A DNA stretch of 7,826 nucleotides from Lachnospiraceae bacterium UBA3785 (lineage in GTDB: Bacteria > Bacillota > Clostridia > Lachnospirales > Lachnospiraceae): assembly GCA_002369495.1 (NCBI GenBank), contig DFFD01000125.1, forward strand, positions 1 to 7,826. The letters run 5' to 3'. The notes beneath the pieces were generated by a model. The model ran no database searches, had not been told where the DNA came from, and worked only from the letters and a program-made list of their open reading frames with translations. A program made the position numbers and the translations under genes. Below, one piece after another: positions 1 through 7,826 of the stretch (the first letter of the stretch is position 1; each line of letters starts with the position of its first letter).

Positions 1-1538
1 ATCTTGATGTCCATCTGGATCGCGGTGATGCCGTCATGCGTTCCGGCGACCTTGAAGTCCATGTCGCCGAAGAAATCCTCGAGACCCTGGATGTCGGTGA
101 GGACGATGTAGTCATCGTCGGTCGCGCCGGTCACAAGGCCGCAGGAGATGCCGGCCACAGCCTTCTTGATCGGAACGCCGGCCGCCATGAGAGCCATGGA
201 GGAGGCGCAGATCGAAGCCTGGGACGTGGAGCCGTTGGATTCAAATGTCTCAGAGACCGCACGGATCGCGTACGGGAACTCTTCCTTGGACGGAAGGACC
301 GGAACAAGCGCCTTCTCAGCGAGCGCGCCGTGGCCGATCTCACGTCTTCCCGGACCTCTGGACGGCTTGGTCTCGCCGACCGAGTAGGACGGGAAATTGT
401 ACTGATGCATGTAGCGCATCTCGGTGATGTACGGATCGAGGCCTTCGACCTTCTGGGCCTCCGCCAGCGGAGCCAGCGTGACGCAGTCGCAGATCTGGGT
501 CTGGCCGCGGGTGAACATCGCGGAACCGTGCGCGCGCGGGATCAGGTCGATCTCAGCGGCCAGCGGGCGGATCTCCTTGATCGCGCGGCCGTCCGGACGC
601 TTCTTGTCCACAAGGATCATCTTGCGGACGGTCTTCTTCTCATAGCGGTACAGAGCGTCGCCGATGAGGGCCATCCACTCCTCGTTGTCGCCGTACTTCT
701 CGGCAAATGCCTCGCGGACCTTCGCGACATTGGCCTCGCGCGTGAGCTTGTCGTCGGTGAAGACGACCTTCTCCATCTCCTCGGGCGGGCAGATCTCATA
801 GAGGGCTGCATTCAGCTCTTCCGGGATCTCATAGTGGATGTAGTCATGCTTTTCCTTGCCGCACTCAGCGATGATCTTATCGAAGAACTTGATGATCTCC
901 TTGTTGACCTCGTCGGCCTTGTATATCGCCTCGATCATCTTCGCTTCCGGGATCTCGTTGGCGCCGGCCTCAATCATGATGACCTTCTCGCGGGTCGAAG
1001 CGACCGTGAGCTGGAGATCGGACTTGTGGCGGAGCTCATAGCCCGGGTTGATGACGAACTCGCCGTCGACGAGACCGAGCTGGGTCATCGCGCAGGGGCC
1101 GTCAAACGGGATGTCCGAGATGCTGGTGGCCAGAGAGCTGCCGAGCATCGCGACGACTTCCGGATCGCACTCCGGGTCGACGGACATGACCAGGTTGTTC
1201 AGGGTGACATCGTTCCGGTAATCCTTCGGGAACAGCGGACGCATCGGGCGGTCGATCACGCGGCTCGTAAGGATCGCATGCGTGCTCGGCTTGCCCTCGC
1301 GCTTGTTGAAGCCGCCCGGGAATTTGCCGACCGCGTACATCTTTTCTTCGAAATCAACTGACAGCGGGAAGAAATCGATCCCTTCGCGCGGCGCCTTGGA
1401 GGCGGTAGCGGTCGAGAGGACGACGGTCTCGCCGTAGTGCATGAAGCAGCAGCCGTTGGCCTGTTTGCCGACACGGTCGATATCAACCGTGAGTGTTCTG
1501 CCGCCGAGTTCCATTGAGTAGCTTTTGTATTCTCCCAT
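1..1538 (-). CDS. pnp: Polyribonucleotide nucleotidyltransferase (PNPase), 3' end cut off by window
   Basis: This is the phosphorolytic 3'-to-5' exoribonuclease that degrades mRNA and releases nucleoside diphosphates. Reading from 1538 down gives 512 uninterrupted codons, with no stop or frameshift, to the window edge. The first RNase PH domain covers about residues 8-140 and includes the RNA-contacting FNKREGKPS loop (77-85) and SRVIDRPMRPLFP (92-104). An alpha-helical linker follows (about 240-310). The second RNase PH domain starts at RPDGR (314-318) and contains FTRGQTQ (342-348), RGPGRREIGHG (394-404), the phosphate-binding SNGSTS (434-439) and GDMDFKVAG (491-499). D488, D494 and K496 match the E. 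coli metal-site residues D486, D492 and K494, so the active site looks intact. The rest of that domain and the KH and S1 RNA-binding domains (roughly 200 residues, from family knowledge) lie outside the window. The ATG at 1538 is preceded by AAGGAAGG about 8 nt upstream. A second in-frame ATG eight codons later lacks such a site. It lies 73 nt after rpsO, with a stem-loop in the gap. Confidence 0.97.
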   Translation of the reverse strand, partial: MGEYKSYSMELGGRTLTVDIDRVGKQANGCCFMHYGETVVLSTATASKAPREGIDFFPLSVDFEEKMYAVGKFPGGFNKREGKPSTHAILTSRVIDRPMRPLFPKDYRNDVTLNNLVMSVDPECDPEVVAMLGSSLATSISDIPFDGPCAMTQLGLVDGEFVINPGYELRHKSDLQLTVASTREKVIMIEAGANEIPEAKMIEAIYKADEVNKEIIKFFDKIIAECGKEKHDYIHYEIPEELNAALYEICPPEEMEKVVFTDDKLTREANVAKVREAFAEKYGDNEEWMALIGDALYRYEKKTVRKMILVDKKRPDGRAIKEIRPLAAEIDLIPRAHGSAMFTRGQTQICDCVTLAPLAEAQKVEGLDPYITEMRYMHQYNFPSYSVGETKPSRGPGRREIGHGALAEKALVPVLPSKEEFPYAIRAVSETFESNGSTSQASICASSMALMAAGVPIKKAVAGISCGLVTGATDDDYIVLTDIQGLEDFFGDMDFKVAGTHDGITAIQMDIK

Positions 1539-1542
1539 TCTT

Positions 1543-1550
1543 CCTTCCTT
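1543..1550 (-). promoter_or_regulatory. Ribosome binding site of pnp
   Basis: The minus strand reads AAGGAAGG, ending 4 nt before the pnp ATG. The upstream AAGG copy sits at about 8 nt, a normal Shine-Dalgarno distance. A short inverted repeat, GGCC-AATC-GGCC (1553-1564), lies directly upstream and could fold next to the site without covering it. Confidence 0.75.
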
Positions 1551-1575
1551 CTGGCCGATTGGCCGTGCAAAACAT

Positions 1576-1602
1576 TAGGGGCAGGTGATATGCCTGCCCC
1601 TA
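1576..1602 (-). terminator. rpsO-pnp intergenic stem-loop (attenuator-like terminator or processing site)
   Basis: There is a perfect 10-bp inverted repeat, TAGGGGCAGG (1576-1585) against CCTGCCCCTA (1593-1602), with a 7-nt loop. On the minus-strand transcript it begins 9 nt after the rpsO stop. It is followed by ATGTTTTGC, so the U tract is short and interrupted. The GC-rich stem would be very stable. It could be a leaky intrinsic terminator that lowers pnp relative to rpsO, a 3' end protecting the rpsO message, or a double-stranded RNase target. In E. coli the rpsO-pnp gap also holds an attenuator and an RNase III site (established there); a parallel role here is inference. Confidence 0.5.
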
Positions 1603-1611
1603 TGAAACGCA

Positions 1612-1878
1612 TTACTTACGAAGCCCAAGTTTCTCAATCAGTGCACGATAACGCTCGATGTCCTTCTTCTTCAGGTAAGCAAGAAGGCTGCGTCTCGCAC
1701 CGACCATCTTGAGAAGTCCTCTGTTGGAGTGGAAATCGTTCGGATTCTTCTTCATATGATCCGTAAGCTCGCGGATCCTCGCGGTGAGGACGGCAACCTG
1801 GACCTCCGGCGAACCGGTATCGCCCTCGGTGCGGGCATACTCTTTCATGATTTCCTGCTTCTTCTCCTTTGTGATCAT
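1612..1878 (-). CDS. rpsO: 30S ribosomal protein S15
   Basis: This is the primary-binding small-subunit protein that contacts the three-way junction in the central domain of 16S rRNA and helps platform assembly. The 88-residue product has the normal family length and is entirely S15-like. Recognisable segments are the N-terminal helix, [21 protein letters not shown] (about residues 15-35), [34 protein letters not shown] (38-71) and the basic end [14 protein letters not shown]. The conserved TGDTGS-type loop, and the H and S of DFHSNRGL that contact rRNA, are present. The ATG at 1878 has a perfect AGGAGG 8 nt upstream. It has its own promoter and a leader of about 90 nt that looks regulatory, as S15 mRNAs often do. 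pnp follows in the same direction, the usual bacterial pairing. Confidence 0.99.
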   Translation of the reverse strand: MITKEKKQEIMKEYARTEGDTGSPEVQVAVLTARIRELTDHMKKNPNDFHSNRGLLKMVGARRSLLAYLKKKDIERYRALIEKLGLRK

Positions 1879-1968
1879 CCTGATCTCCTCCTTATAATAT
1901 AATCTTGCCTTGCATCAGGAGGCGGTTGGAGCTTCCGGTCTCCGGATGCAGGTGCTGCTTTTGAAAGC
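1879..1968 (-). promoter_or_regulatory. rpsO leader with anti-Shine-Dalgarno, candidate S15 autoregulatory RNA
   Basis: This is the untranslated leader from the predicted transcription start (about 1968) to the rpsO ATG. Three pairings are visible on the transcript. First, UGCAUC (1950-1945) pairs with GAUGCA (1916-1911), extended by CC/GG across a bulged A. Second, GGAG (1943-1940) pairs with CUCC (1931-1928) inside that stem. Third, CCUCCU (1922-1917) is exactly complementary to the rpsO AGGAGG (1892-1887). In addition, UCCUGAU (1920-1914) can pair with AUCAGGA (1884-1878), which reaches into the start codon. The last pairing competes with the first for GAU (1916-1914), so open and closed states look mutually exclusive. 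S15 represses its own translation through leader RNA in several phyla (established), but with different folds. I do not match this one to a described class; S15 as the ligand is inference. Confidence 0.5.
1887..1893 (-). promoter_or_regulatory. Ribosome binding site of rpsO
   Basis: The minus strand reads AAGGAGG, a full-consensus Shine-Dalgarno, 8 nt before the rpsO ATG and just after an AU-rich stretch (TTATATTATA). A CCUCCU element in the same leader (1917-1922) is its exact complement. Confidence 0.9.
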
Positions 1969-1974
1969 GCAATC

Positions 1975-2003
1975 AGTATAACAGATGCGATATACATCGT
2001 CAA
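1975..2003 (-). promoter_or_regulatory. Sigma-A type promoter for rpsO-pnp
   Basis: The minus strand has -35 TTGACG (2003-1998) and -10 TATACT (1980-1975), separated by exactly 17 bp. Each box differs from consensus (TTGACA, TATAAT) by one base. Transcription should start near 1968. It begins only 7 bp beyond the ribF stop codon, and an A-rich run (TTAAAAAAACC) sits just upstream of the -35 box. It fits a strong constitutive ribosomal-protein promoter that separates rpsO-pnp from the upstream operon. Confidence 0.85.
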
Positions 2004-2010
2004 GGTTTTT

Positions 2011-2934
2011 TTAACGTGCAATTTCCGATGCGGCAAAATACTCCCGCCCGACCTCGCGGTCCAGCATGATCTGCTCCTTCAGCGCCTCGACCGACGGGAA
2101 CTTTCTCTCCGGTCTCATAAAATGAAGAAGCTCCACCTTCTGTTCTTCCCCATAGAGGTCTTCGGTACAGTCGTAGAGATAGGTCTCCACCCCCACGAAC
2201 CGGCCGTCCACCGTCGGCTTCGTCCCGATGTTGGTGATCCCGTAGTAGTCCCTGCCGCCGACCACCGACCGGACCGCGTAGACGCCGTTCGGAGGCAGCA
2301 GTTTGCCCATGCCCGGGATCAGGTTGGTCGTCGGGAAACCGATCGTCCGTCCGATCCTTCTCCCGTGGATGATGGATCCGTTTATGAAAAATGAATACCC
2401 CAGCAGCAGATTCACCGTCTCCATGTCGCCTTCCGCGAGTGCCGCCCGGATGCGCGAGCTCGAGATATCCTCGGGACCGTCCTTTACCTTCGGGATAGCG
2501 GTGACCGCGAAGCCGAGCGTTTCGCCCATTTCCTTCAGCAGGGCGACATTTCCGCGCCGGCCGTAGCCGAACCTGTAATCCTCTCCCACCACGATTGCCT
2601 TCGCGTGCAGCCTCCCGATCAGGAATTCCTTCACGAAATCTTCCGCTTCCATCGTGATGAGGGCGGGGATGAACGGGCACTCGATGAGCGTGTCGATGCC
2701 CCAGCTCTCAAGCAGTTCCCTGCGCTCCGGTTTTGTCAGCAGCGTCACGGGCGACACGCAGATCGAGAAGACGACCGCGTCGAGCTTCTCATCTGTCTCC
2801 TTGGAACCTGCCGAAGTCTCCAGCACCTTATTGATCAGGGCCTGGTGGCCTCTGTGGACGCCGTCGAACTTTCCGAGCGTGATGACGGACGGACTGGTCA
2901 GGCAGAAATCGATTGTATCCTTGATAACCTGCAT
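2011..2934 (-). CDS. ribF: Bifunctional riboflavin kinase / FMN adenylyltransferase (FAD synthetase)
   Basis: This cytoplasmic enzyme phosphorylates riboflavin to FMN and then adenylylates FMN to FAD. The 307 residues match the family's usual length and have both domains. The N-terminal nucleotidyltransferase domain (about 1-180) has GKFDGVHRGHQ (21-31), the HxGH-type nucleotide-binding motif, then GEDYRFGYGRRG (117-128) and ISSSRIR (157-163). The C-terminal kinase domain (about 183-307) has GFPTTNL (199-205), a variant of the usual PTAN motif that keeps the key N204, then NIGTKPT (235-241) and the expected catalytic base E250 in GVETYLYD. One oddity is that the strand normally reading TFD-x-HP is FSICVSP (56-62), without the histidine. 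The ATG at 2934 lies 13 nt after the truB stop, with GAGGAAGGGAG overlapping and following that stop as ribosome binding site. No FMN riboswitch-like leader is present, so it is probably expressed as part of the infB operon. Confidence 0.96.
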   Translation of the reverse strand: MQVIKDTIDFCLTSPSVITLGKFDGVHRGHQALINKVLETSAGSKETDEKLDAVVFSICVSPVTLLTKPERRELLESWGIDTLIECPFIPALITMEAEDFVKEFLIGRLHAKAIVVGEDYRFGYGRRGNVALLKEMGETLGFAVTAIPKVKDGPEDISSSRIRAALAEGDMETVNLLLGYSFFINGSIIHGRRIGRTIGFPTTNLIPGMGKLLPPNGVYAVRSVVGGRDYYGITNIGTKPTVDGRFVGVETYLYDCTEDLYGEEQKVELLHFMRPERKFPSVEALKEQIMLDREVGREYFAASEIAR

Positions 2935-2947
2935 TGGTCTCCCTTCC

Positions 2948-3850
2948 TCAAAGCTCGTTCAGATACAGGTCGAGTGCGTATTTTGTCCCGGTTCTCTTAT
3001 AGATGCCGATGAACGTGCCGTCACTTAAGAACACTCTCACCTTACGGCCGTCTTCCGGCGGTTTTGTCCCGGTGAGCGGCAGGCTGTTGCCGTTGATCGC
3101 GGCATTTTTAAACTGGTCCGGCACGGTGATCACCGGGCAGTCCGGGAAGAACTCCGGCAGCGGGATGATGAAATCGGACATCGGAAGCCCGTTCTCCTTC
3201 GCCGTAAGGAACTTCTCCTCAAACTCGGCGATCGTGACCGCGTTTTCAATTGAAAAGCTTCCGACTCTCGTGCGGACCAGGTGGGACATCGCCGCGCCGC
3301 AGCCGAGCTTCCGCCCGACATCCTCGCAGAGAGTCCTGATATAAGCGCCCTTCGAGCAGCTGACCCGGAACGTGACATGCGGAAGGTCCATTTTGAGGAT
3401 CTCCATGTCGGAAAATGTCACCTCGCGCGCCCGTCTCTCCACCTCAATGCCGCGCCTGGCCAGATCCACGAGCTTCTTCCCGTCGACCTTGACCGCGGAA
3501 TACATCGGAGGGATCTGTTCCACCGTGCCCTCGAAGGAGAAGAGAGCCTCCCGGACCTCCTCCTCCGTCACATCGACGGGGTGTTCCTCAAGGATCTGCC
3601 CCGAGGTGTCCTGGGTGTCGGTGATGACGCCGAGCAGCATCTCCGCCTCGTAGGTCTTGCCGCCGCCCTGCAGGAGCTCCACCAGCTTGGTCGCCTTCCC
3701 GAGGCAGACCGGCAGGACGCCTTCCGCGTCCGGGTCGAGTGTGCCCGCGTGGCCCAGCTTTTTCTGCCCGATAATGCGGCGCATGCGGAAAATGACCCCG
3801 AAGGACGTCATCCCCGGCTCCTTCCGAATATTGACGACTCCGTTAATCAT
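2948..3850 (-). CDS. truB: tRNA pseudouridine(55) synthase TruB
   Basis: TruB isomerises U55 in the T-psi-C loop of tRNAs and is also known as a tRNA folding chaperone. The 300-residue product has the family hallmarks. KEPGMTSF (10-17) is followed by KKLGHAGTLDPDAEGVLPV (30-48) with catalytic D39. KTYEAEM (65-71) carries the conserved active-site Y67. PPMYSAVKVDGKKLVDLARRG (114-134) and SKGAYIRTL (166-174) with R172 follow. The C-terminal part (from about 245), ending with DGTFIGIYKRTG and a final hydrophobic stretch, looks like the small PUA-like domain. The ATG at 3850 lies inside the end of nrnA, giving the 8-nt overlap ATGATTAA, with AAAGGAA about 11 nt upstream. This points to translational coupling to nrnA. 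No truncation or missing key residue is seen. Confidence 0.97.
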   Translation of the reverse strand: MINGVVNIRKEPGMTSFGVIFRMRRIIGQKKLGHAGTLDPDAEGVLPVCLGKATKLVELLQGGGKTYEAEMLLGVITDTQDTSGQILEEHPVDVTEEEVREALFSFEGTVEQIPPMYSAVKVDGKKLVDLARRGIEVERRAREVTFSDMEILKMDLPHVTFRVSCSKGAYIRTLCEDVGRKLGCGAAMSHLVRTRVGSFSIENAVTIAEFEEKFLTAKENGLPMSDFIIPLPEFFPDCPVITVPDQFKNAAINGNSLPLTGTKPPEDGRKVRVFLSDGTFIGIYKRTGTKYALDLYLNEL

Positions 3851-4805
3851 CGGCGTTCATTTCCTTTCCGAGAGCTTCCGTAAGGAGCACAAGGACTTCC
3901 TCCGGCTTTCCCTGCACCGTGCAGCCGGCCGCCTTCGTGTGCCCGCCGCCGCCGAAGAGGGCTGCGACCTTCGCTACGTCAGTCTCCGAGCTGCTCCTGA
4001 GCGAGACTTTTGAGGTCCCGGGCTCCGTCTCATAGACAAAGACGGCGCATTCTGCGCCGGCCGTGAGCCGCAGGCTGGCCACGATGGGATCAAGATCCTT
4101 CTTTTCGGCGCCGCACTGTCTCATTTCCTCAAGGGAAATGCAGCCCGCCGCGATCCTGCCCTCCATAAACGTCTTTTCTCTCGCGAGCACATAGCCGAGT
4201 ACCCGGTTCTGCACCAGCGTCCTCTCATTAAAGGACTCGTCGATGATCTTTGCCGCCGGGACGCCCTTCTCAAGGAGCGTTGCCGCGATCCTGAGGGTCG
4301 ACGGCCGCACATTGCTGTACTGGAAGACGCCTGTATCGTGGATGATCCCCGTGTAGAGCGAAATGGCGATATCCCGGCTGATCTTCTCCTCTTCAAAGAG
4401 CGTGAAAAGGACTTCCGCGCAGGATCCGGCCTCCCCGTCCACGATATTCACATCCGCAAAGAGCGGATTGCTCGCATGGTGATCGATTGAGACCGTCTTT
4501 CCGGCTGCGTCAAACAGAGCGCCGGCCGCCGCGATTCTGTCCTTCGTGCTCACATCGCAGGTCACAAAAAGATCCACGGAGCGCATGGCCGGCTCCGTGA
4601 ATACTTCCTCGCAAAGACCGGGGAGGAACATCAGCGCCTCTTTCGGTCTCTCAAGATACAGGGACACATCGATCCAGGGGTAATTGCGGCGCACGTACCC
4701 AAGGAGCGCCGTCGCAGATCCGACGCAGTCTCCGTCCGGGTTCACATGGCCGGCGATCACCGCCGTTTGTATGTCCTTTGTAAAAATGTCATTCAGTCTC
4801 TTCAT
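3843..4805 (-). CDS. nrnA: DHH/DHHA1 phosphoesterase, NrnA-type oligoribonuclease / pAp phosphatase family
   Basis: Family members hydrolyse short oligonucleotides (nanoRNA), and in some cases pAp or cyclic dinucleotide products such as pApA, using two Mn ions. The DHH domain shows HVNPDGDCVGS (20-30; H20, D24, D26), CDVS with D84, SIDHHASN with DHH at 108-110, and IIHDTGVFQYS with D157. The DHHA1 domain ends in the substrate-binding GGGGHTKAAG (285-294). All expected metal ligands are visible. The 320-residue length is normal. I chose the ATG at 4805 because AAGGA lies 8 nt upstream. An ATG three codons earlier (4814, 323 residues) has no properly spaced site. The start lies inside the end of rbfA (17-nt overlap), and truB overlaps its stop. 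Position between rbfA and truB is the usual place of nrnA in Firmicutes. Whether the main substrate here is nanoRNA, pAp or pApA cannot be read from sequence. Confidence 0.93.
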   Translation of the reverse strand: MKRLNDIFTKDIQTAVIAGHVNPDGDCVGSATALLGYVRRNYPWIDVSLYLERPKEALMFLPGLCEEVFTEPAMRSVDLFVTCDVSTKDRIAAAGALFDAAGKTVSIDHHASNPLFADVNIVDGEAGSCAEVLFTLFEEEKISRDIAISLYTGIIHDTGVFQYSNVRPSTLRIAATLLEKGVPAAKIIDESFNERTLVQNRVLGYVLAREKTFMEGRIAAGCISLEEMRQCGAEKKDLDPIVASLRLTAGAECAVFVYETEPGTSKVSLRSSSETDVAKVAALFGGGGHTKAAGCTVQGKPEEVLVLLTEALGKEMNADD

Positions 4806-5159
4806 TTTCCGCATCCTTCGCCATGACCTCGTCGATCAGCTTCGACATCTCCACACCGCGCTCGATCGAGCGGTCGAGGATAAAGGTCAGTTCCGGCGTA
4901 TTCCGCATATTGAGCGAATGGGCAAGCTCCCGGCGGATGAAACCCTCCGCGCTCTTAAGGCCTGCCATGGTGTCTTTCTTCTCCTGCTCATCTCCCATCA
5001 CGCTGACATAGACCTTGCAGGTCTTGAGATCCGGGGCCACATAAGCGTCCATGACCGTCGTCATGAAGGAAATGCGGGGATCCTTCAGATTGCGCACGAT
5101 GCCCGCAAGCTCGCGCGCAACCTCCTGGTTCACTCTCTGGTTTTTCGGACTGTTCTTTC

Positions 5160-5163
<4 letters not shown>
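4789..5163 (-). CDS. rbfA: 30S ribosome-binding factor RbfA
   Basis: RbfA is a late 30S assembly factor that binds near the 5' end of 16S rRNA and is important for growth in the cold. The 124-residue protein has the expected size of a single KH-like domain. It starts with a basic helix (MRKNSPKNQRVNQEVARELAGIV), then has LKDPRISFMTTVMDAYVAPDLKTCKVYVSVMG (about 26-57), the LKSAEGFIRRELAHSLNMRNTPELTFILD segment (about 69-97) and an acidic C-terminal tail ending AENEETE. The ATG at 5163 shares ATGA with the infB stop, and AGAGGTG about 8 nt upstream (inside infB) serves as ribosome binding site. Coupling to IF2 synthesis fits the roles of both proteins on the 30S subunit. Confidence 0.97.

Positions 5164-7826
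<2,663 letters not shown>

Noticed and set aside
36..1361. A 441-codon open frame on the plus strand opposite pnp
   Set aside because: It is the antisense shadow of an intact, well-conserved pnp frame. Strong G/C bias at third codon positions removes stops from the opposite strand, and the product is a low-information D/R/L-rich sequence with no family features.
1891..1902. AT-rich TTATATTATA before rpsO as a second -10 box
   Set aside because: A start from it would fall in or after the ribosome binding site, and no -35 box is found at the right distance. An AU-rich translation enhancer next to the Shine-Dalgarno is a simpler reading.
2000..2680. A 226-codon minus-strand frame overlapping ribF
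   Set aside because: It is an out-of-frame shadow of ribF, which has all expected motifs in its own frame; the arginine- and glycine-rich product matches nothing recognisable.
2935..2947. A possible FMN riboswitch or promoter before ribF
   Set aside because: The gap to truB is only 13 nt and holds just the ribosome binding site; there is no space for a riboswitch.

Overview
The window is a dense, GC-rich bacterial housekeeping segment (about 60% G+C by eye), with every supported gene on the minus strand. Read in transcription order, from the high-coordinate end down, it contains infB (5' end outside the window), rbfA, a DHH/DHHA1 phosphoesterase of the nrnA family, truB, ribF, rpsO and pnp (3' end outside). 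A nusA-infB type cluster with nrnA between rbfA and truB, followed by ribF and rpsO-pnp, is typical of Firmicutes. The protein style suggests a high-GC Clostridia member, perhaps Lachnospiraceae. That placement is inferred from gene order and motif style, not from a search.

Block 1 (7826 to 2011) is one tightly packed unit. infB and rbfA overlap by ATGA, rbfA and nrnA overlap by 17 to 26 nt depending on the start, nrnA and truB overlap by 8 nt, and truB and ribF are 13 nt apart. There is no room for internal promoters or terminators in the gaps, so one mRNA with translational coupling is likely.

Block 2 (2010 to 1) begins with a near-consensus sigma-A promoter just after the ribF stop. It drives a leader of about 90 nt that carries an exact anti-Shine-Dalgarno sequence, then rpsO, then a strong GC-rich stem-loop, then pnp. 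The leader looks like an autoregulatory element for S15, and the rpsO-pnp hairpin looks like an attenuator or RNA-processing site.

Functionally the genes link translation initiation (IF2), 30S maturation (RbfA, S15), tRNA modification (TruB), flavin cofactor synthesis (RibF), and two enzymes of RNA turnover: PNPase, which trims RNA 3' ends, and the NrnA-type enzyme, which clears the short oligonucleotides left over.

I see no mobile element, CRISPR array, tRNA, rRNA, phage gene or new defence system. The parts worth a second look are the tandem QYGDR repeats in the IF2 N-terminal extension, the rpsO leader, the rpsO-pnp hairpin, and a divergent motif in RibF.
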